From assembly GCA_019419405.1 (NCBI GenBank), contig DYAA01000172.1, positions 1-18,817 of the forward strand: 18,817 bases of DNA. Reading direction: 5' to 3'. The notes beneath the pieces were generated by a model. The model saw only the letters and a program-made list of their open reading frames with translations, ran no database searches and was not told the DNA's origin. Shown here in pieces: positions 14,119 through 18,817 of the stretch (the first letter of the stretch is position 1; each line of letters opens with the position of its first letter). A program made the translations under genes and the position numbers. This DNA comes from Collinsella sp. Lineage in GTDB: Bacteria > Actinomycetota > Coriobacteriia > Coriobacteriales > Coriobacteriaceae.

Positions 14119-16419
14119 ATGGTCAAGCTGTACGAGGACGGCATCTACCTGCGCGGCGGCAGCGAGGTTGTGCCTGCGGCCGAGGCTGCCGAGCGCGGTA
14201 TTACGCAGACACCCGAGGATGCCAAGCGCGGCACCATCGCGTATTCGATCCTCCAGGCACACAATACGTCGGGCGACCCCGAGGCACTCAAGATTCGCTT
14301 CGATGCCATGGCGAGCCACGACATCACCTTTGTCGGCATCATCCAGACGGCGCGCGCTTCGGGCATGGAGCAGTTCCCGCTGCCTTACGTGCTCACCAAC
14401 TGCCATAACTCGCTGTGCGCCGTGGGCGGCACCATCAATGAGGACGACCACGTCTTTGGCCTTTCCGCAGCCAAGAAGTACGGCGGCATCTTCGTTCCGC
14501 CGCACATCGCCGTCATCCACTCCTTTATGCGCGAGAACTTCGCCGGTTGCGGCAAGATGATCCTGGGTTCCGACTCGCACACCCGCTATGGTGCCCTGGG
14601 TACCATAGCCGTGGGCGAGGGCGGCGGCGAGTTGGCAAAGCAGCTGCTGCGCGACACCTACGATGTCGCCTATCCCGGCGTCGTGGCCATCTACCTCACG
14701 GGCGCCCCGCGCCCCGGCGTCGGCCCGCACGACGTGGCGCTCGCCATCATTCGCGCCGTCTTTGCCAAGGGCTACGTCAAGAACAATGTCATGGAGTTTG
14801 TGGGCCCGGGCATCGCGAGCATGACGACCGACTACCGCAACGGCGTTGACGTCATGACCACCGAGACCACCTGCCTGTCGAGCATCTGGGCCACCGACGA
14901 GGACACGCACGCGTTTTTGACCATGCACGGCCGCGGCGACGACTATCGCGAGCTCAAGCCCGCCGATGTCGCCTACTACGACGGTTGCGTCGAGGTCGAC
15001 CTGTCGAGCATCAAGCCCATGATCGCACTGCCGTTCCATCCTTCCAACGGCTTTGAGATCGACGAGCTCAACGAGAACCTCGAGGACATCCTGCACGAGG
15101 TGGAGCTCGAGGCCGCCAAGATCGGCGAGGGCAAGACGCACTTTAGCCTGCTCGACAAGATCGTCGACGGCAAGCTGCACGTGCAGCAGGGCGTTATCGC
15201 CGGCTGCTCGGGCGGCAACTATGACTCCGTGGTCCAGGCTGCCCGCGTGCTCAAGGGCGCCAATACCGGCTGCGGCGAGTTCTCGCTGTCGGTCTATCCC
15301 ACGAGCCAGCCCGTGGCGCTCGAACTTACACGCCGCGGCTACATCTACGACCTCATGGAGGCCGGCGCAATCGTGCGCACGGCATTCTGCGGCCCGTGCT
15401 TCGGCGCCGGCGACACGCCCGCCAACAACGGCCTTTCGATCCGTCACACCACGCGCAACTTCCCCAACCGCGAGGGTTCCAAGCCGGGTAATGGCCAGCT
15501 GAGCGCCGTGGCCCTGATGGACGCCCGCTCCATTGCGGCAACGGCTGCCAACGGCGGCGTCCTGACGCCGGCGACCGACCTGCCCGAGGACACTTGGGAC
15601 GAGGCCTGCGAGTACACCTTTGACGACGCGCCGTACAAGAAGCGCGTGTACTGGGGCTTTGGCAAGGCGGAGCCTGCCGACGAGCTGGTCGAAGGCCCCA
15701 ACATCAAGCCGTGGCCCGCGATGGAGCCGCTCGGCGACGACATCCTGCTCAAGGTTTGCTCCAAGATCATGGACCCGGTCACCACGACCGACGAGCTCAT
15801 TCCCTCGGGCGAGACGAGCTCCTTCCGCTCCAACCCGCTGGGCCTGGCTGAGTTTACGCTGAGCCGCCGCGACCCGGCCTACGTGGGTCGCTCCAAGGAG
15901 GTCGACGCTGTGGAGAAGCGTCGCGTTGCCGGCGAGTCCGCGGGCGACCTGGCGGCGTTCGATGCCGAGCTTGCCGGTGTGTTTGAGGCGCTGGCCGGCG
16001 CGGGTGTCGCGGCCGATGCCAAGGCGACCGAGTTCGGTTCCATGATTTACGCCAAGAAGCCTGGTGACGGCAGCGCCCGCGAGCAGGCCGCGAGCTGCCA
16101 GCGCGTAATTGGCGGCCTGGCCAACATCGTCCACGAGTACGCCACCAAGCGCTATCGCTCCAACGTGATGAACTGGGGCATGGTGCCCTTCCAGATGGAG
16201 GCCGAGCCCAACTTTGAGGTGGGCGATTACGTCTTTGTGCCGGGTATCCGTGCCGCGCTCGATGGCGACCTGAAGGACATCGCCGCCTACGTGGTGCACG
16301 CCGATGGTGCGGTCGAGCAGATTGAGCTCTACATTGCCGATATGACGGCCGAGGAGCGTGCCATCGTCAAGGCCGGCTGCCTGATCAACTACAACAAGTT
16401 CAAGGCCGCTGCCGAGTAG
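14119..16419 (+). CDS. Aconitase-family hydratase (probable aconitate hydratase)
   Basis: A [4Fe-4S] hydro-lyase of 766 residues; isomerising citrate to isocitrate is the most likely reaction. The cluster ligands are Cys363 in [11 protein letters not shown] and Cys424 and Cys427 in [11 protein letters not shown], spaced almost as in mitochondrial aconitase (358, 421, 424). [13 protein letters not shown] is the conserved DSHT motif. [15 protein letters not shown] carries the substrate-binding RNF..R residues, and the C-terminal swivel domain includes the segment around [13 protein letters not shown]. The ATG at 14119 is preferred to a GTG 34 codons upstream: GGGAGA lies 4 bases before it and homologues start with a xxKLYEDGxYL sequence. 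It is monocistronic with its own terminator. Related hydratases of unknown substrate exist in anaerobes, so the exact substrate is less certain than the family. Confidence 0.88.
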   Translation: MVKLYEDGIYLRGGSEVVPAAEAAERGITQTPEDAKRGTIAYSILQAHNTSGDPEALKIRFDAMASHDITFVGIIQTARASGMEQFPLPYVLTNCHNSLCAVGGTINEDDHVFGLSAAKKYGGIFVPPHIAVIHSFMRENFAGCGKMILGSDSHTRYGALGTIAVGEGGGELAKQLLRDTYDVAYPGVVAIYLTGAPRPGVGPHDVALAIIRAVFAKGYVKNNVMEFVGPGIASMTTDYRNGVDVMTTETTCLSSIWATDEDTHAFLTMHGRGDDYRELKPADVAYYDGCVEVDLSSIKPMIALPFHPSNGFEIDELNENLEDILHEVELEAAKIGEGKTHFSLLDKIVDGKLHVQQGVIAGCSGGNYDSVVQAARVLKGANTGCGEFSLSVYPTSQPVALELTRRGYIYDLMEAGAIVRTAFCGPCFGAGDTPANNGLSIRHTTRNFPNREGSKPGNGQLSAVALMDARSIAATAANGGVLTPATDLPEDTWDEACEYTFDDAPYKKRVYWGFGKAEPADELVEGPNIKPWPAMEPLGDDILLKVCSKIMDPVTTTDELIPSGETSSFRSNPLGLAEFTLSRRDPAYVGRSKEVDAVEKRRVAGESAGDLAAFDAELAGVFEALAGAGVAADAKATEFGSMIYAKKPGDGSAREQAASCQRVIGGLANIVHEYATKRYRSNVMNWGMVPFQMEAEPNFEVGDYVFVPGIRAALDGDLKDIAAYVVHADGAVEQIELYIADMTAEERAIVKAGCLINYNKFKAAAE

Positions 16420-16434
16420 CGCACTTAATTGTCC

Positions 16435-16508
16435 GCCCGGGGCTTACCCTTTCCCGCCCGCTCACGCGCTTCGCGAGGGCCGCGTTCGGGAAAGGGTAAG
16501 CCCCGGGC
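16435..16508. repeat. 74-base element with perfect 22-bp stem
   Basis: GCCCGGGGCTTACCCTTTCC begins the left arm (16435-16456), which is the exact complement of 16487-16508. The 30-base loop contains a further GCG-CTT-CGC hairpin. It starts 16 bases after the hydratase stop and lacks a T run. It may protect the mRNA 3' end or be a palindromic repeat. Confidence 0.8.
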
Positions 16509-16565
16509 TACATTTCTGCGTTCTCGTTGGGTCTTGAGGGACGCTAATAAATAGACTTGCTTGAT

Positions 16566-16595
16566 GCCGCCTCTGTTATCGGGGCGGCTTCTTTT
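16566..16595 (+). terminator. Rho-independent terminator of the hydratase gene
   Basis: GCCGCC (16566-16571) pairs with GGCGGC (16583-16588), extended by one wobble and one C-G pair, and is followed by TTCTTTTTG. It is the first classical terminator after the hydratase. Confidence 0.85.
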
Positions 16596-16603
16596 TGTTG
16601 AAA

Positions 16604-16638
16604 ACCACCACAAAGGGGGCAGGCACCTTTGTGGTGGT
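16604..16638. repeat. ACCACCAC hairpin, copy 1 (also minus-strand terminator)
   Basis: ACCACCACAAAGG (16604-16616) pairs perfectly with 16626-16638 over a 9-base loop (GGGCAGGCA). On the minus strand the stem is followed by TTTTC, so it can end transcription of the 222-residue gene. The loop is the near reverse complement of that in copy 2 at 17462-17514. Confidence 0.75.
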
Positions 16639-16691
16639 GGGGACGAGCTCGATGTTGTTGTGATCGTTGAGCGGCATGTTAATGGGCGGCT

Positions 16692-17360
16692 CTACAGAAT
16701 TTCATCTGGGCTGGCGGGTTTGGTTGTTTTGGGGATGCCGAGTTTGGATGACGCGAAATCGTCAACATTGTCCTTAATTCCGTCTTTGGTGTAGACAGTG
16801 ACCATATAGGTGCTGTGTCCGAATTCGCCCTTGTCGCGTGTTGCCCAGGCATCCCAGTAGGCGGCCCCGTTTCGCCCTTTGATTTTTCCGACACGGCGGA
16901 GTTCTGTTCGCTTTAATTTCTGGTTGCTATAGATGGTTCGACCGGCCTCCTCGGTGAGCCCGCACTGTCCAAGCATCTTGTCGAGGACTTGGTTCATGTG
17001 GCGCTCATCGGTGTTTGGTGCGTAGTCGTAGGCGAGGGTGATGAAGTCGAGTGGCTGGTCGTCGATTAGATAGTTTAGCGTCTGAGGTCCAAGGCAGAAA
17101 TAGGGGGAGCATCCGTCGATCTGACCGAGCAGTGGCAACTTTGACTGCCAACTTCCGGTGGGAATTCCATCTTCGTAAAACACGCCGCGACAGATAAAGG
17201 AGAGCGAGGTGGCACGCGAGCCGGCGTCGACCATTCCGCATAAATCGAAGGGCGAGGTGATACCAAGGGAAAAGGGCGTGATGACGATAAGGAAGAGCAT
17301 CACGATGGGTATGGCGAGAATGGCGATGACGTTGCGACCGGTGGAATGAGGCGGCTTCAT
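16692..17360 (-). CDS. Membrane-anchored extracytoplasmic protein of unknown function
   Basis: I do not recognise this 222-residue protein. A short basic N-terminus leads into one hydrophobic segment (about 11-32, VIAILAIPIVMLFLIVITPF), an uncleaved anchor or signal peptide without a lipobox. The rest should lie outside the cell. Five cysteines (41, 57, 84, 89, 133) could form disulfides. The C-terminal part is basic and polar (SNQKLKRTELRRVGKIKGRNG). The ATG at 17360 follows GAGGAG at a good distance. Base composition is visibly less GC-rich than that of its neighbours and codon bias is weaker. It stands alone on the minus strand, flanked on both sides by inverted copies of an ACCACCAC hairpin, which suggests an accessory or recently acquired gene. 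Confidence 0.75.
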   Translation of the reverse strand: MKPPHSTGRNVIAILAIPIVMLFLIVITPFSLGITSPFDLCGMVDAGSRATSLSFICRGVFYEDGIPTGSWQSKLPLLGQIDGCSPYFCLGPQTLNYLIDDQPLDFITLAYDYAPNTDERHMNQVLDKMLGQCGLTEEAGRTIYSNQKLKRTELRRVGKIKGRNGAAYWDAWATRDKGEFGHSTYMVTVYTKDGIKDNVDDFASSKLGIPKTTKPASPDEIL

Positions 17361-17461
17361 ATGCGCTCCTCGAGACTAAGAGCAGGCAAGCTCGATGACA
17401 AATGAATAGTCTCGGCTAACAAGTCAATTTTAATCTCATAACGTGCGACAGCTGGCCGTCG

Positions 17462-17514
17462 AAACCGAGAACCACCACAAAGGTGCCTGTCCCCTTTGCG
17501 GTGGTTCTCGGTTT
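17462..17514. repeat. ACCACCAC hairpin, copy 2
   Basis: The arms 17462-17483 and 17493-17514 pair over 22 positions with one mismatch; the loop is TGCCTGTCC. The core ACCACCACAAAGG is the same as in copy 1, but the loop is reversed, so the two copies are in opposite orientation. Its right edge overlaps the next hairpin by 4 bases. Confidence 0.75.
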
Positions 17515-17575
17515 GTCTTGATCTGTAACAGTTAGACCCTAATTTGCCGAGTAGATGTTACAGATTGAGACAAAC
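17511..17575. repeat. ATCTGTAACA hairpin, first copy
   Basis: GTTTGTCTTGATCTGTAACA (17511-17530) pairs with 17556-17575 except for two central positions, over a 25-base loop. It shares the ATCTGTAACA core with the next hairpin. Confidence 0.75.
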
Positions 17576-17593
17576 GGTTGCCGCTGGTCATTT

Positions 17594-17652
17594 CATCTCG
17601 ATCTGTAACATCTAGGATCAAAAATGGCTGCCAGATGTTACAGATCGAGATG
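17594..17652. repeat. ATCTGTAACA hairpin, second copy
   Basis: CATCTCGATCTGTAACATCT (17594-17613) is the exact reverse complement of 17633-17652, with a 19-base loop. With the preceding two hairpins it makes a chain of three in under 200 bases. Confidence 0.8.
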
Positions 17653-17712
17653 GTAGTGAGCCTGGGCAGCGGTCGGCTGACATCTCAGTACCCTATCCAT
17701 CAATCACTCAGA

Positions 17713-17750
17713 AAATCTTATATATAGAGACTTAGATTTATGTATAAGAT
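17713..17750 (+). promoter_or_regulatory. clpB promoter region with predicted HspR operator
   Basis: AAATCT (17713-17718) and AGATTT (17734-17739) with a 15-base spacer, in AATCTTATAT...AGACTTAGATTT, almost as before dnaK. A second inverted repeat, ATCTTATA (17715-17722) with TATAAGAT (17743-17750), overlaps it. TATAAG (17743-17748) is a candidate -10. Confidence 0.65.
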
Positions 17751-17789
17751 CGCGCAAAGCTGGCAACAATACTTCTCGAACAACGTGAA

Positions 17790-17807
17790 GCCGCCCCGTA
17801 GGGCGGC
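17790..17807 (+). promoter_or_regulatory. Leader hairpin of clpB
   Basis: GCCGCCC (17790-17796) pairs with GGGCGGC (17801-17807) over a CGTA loop. It leaves 21 bases to the clpB ATG and stands just before the AGAGAGGTG ribosome-binding site. Confidence 0.55.
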
Positions 17808-17828
17808 CGCCCCAAGAGAGGTGATTCC

Positions 17829-18817
<989 letters not shown>

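Noticed and set aside
14053..16299. Long open frame antisense to the hydratase (748 codons)
   Set aside because: Same mirror effect of codon bias; no ribosome-binding site or domain, and the plus-strand gene is certain.

Overview
The window looks like chromosomal DNA of a Coriobacteriia actinobacterium, most likely Collinsella or a close relative. This is inferred from the high GC content, the actinobacterial dnaK-grpE-dnaJ-hspR order, a DnaK without the insert typical of Gram-negative forms, and many short GGGAC-containing intergenic hairpins. No similarity search was possible, so the genus is an inference.

Layout. 1-1000: a minus-strand nickel cluster reading small helical protein > NikR-type repressor > start of hypF. 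Its left end runs into a perfect fold-back inverted repeat (1-124 against 165-288), so the first 124 bases are a reversed copy of 165-288 and not new sequence. 1075-2251: thioredoxin (minus) diverges from an unrecognised 191-residue protein (plus). 2316-4315: LytTR response regulator and AgrC-like GHKL sensor kinase, overlapping by one base. 4523-8474: NAD de novo operon nadA-nadB-nadC-niaR, with a 44-bp palindromic operator over its promoter. 8628-8897: a shared terminator and a small 2[4Fe-4S] ferredoxin (minus). 9358-13786: HspR-type heat-shock operon dnaK-grpE-dnaJ-hspR. 14119-16419: aconitase-family hydratase. 16692-17360: a membrane-anchored protein of unknown function, flanked by inverted copies of one hairpin. 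17829-end: the first 329 codons of clpB.

How the genes fit together. NadA, NadB and NadC make nicotinate mononucleotide from aspartate, and the last gene encodes the niacin-responsive repressor expected to bind the operator upstream of nadA. HspR is expected to repress its own operon and clpB. The dnaK and clpB upstream regions share an almost identical element built on AAATCT-N15-AGATTT, which is not the classical HAIR sequence. trxA, dnaK, dnaJ and clpB all carry a GC-rich hairpin 18-27 bases before their start codons.

No CRISPR array, tRNA, rRNA, transposase, prophage or recognisable defence system was found. The less ordinary material is non-coding: the fold-back junction, the two operator-like elements, the leader hairpins, a concentric 112-bp palindrome upstream of dnaK, and clusters of structured intergenic repeats.
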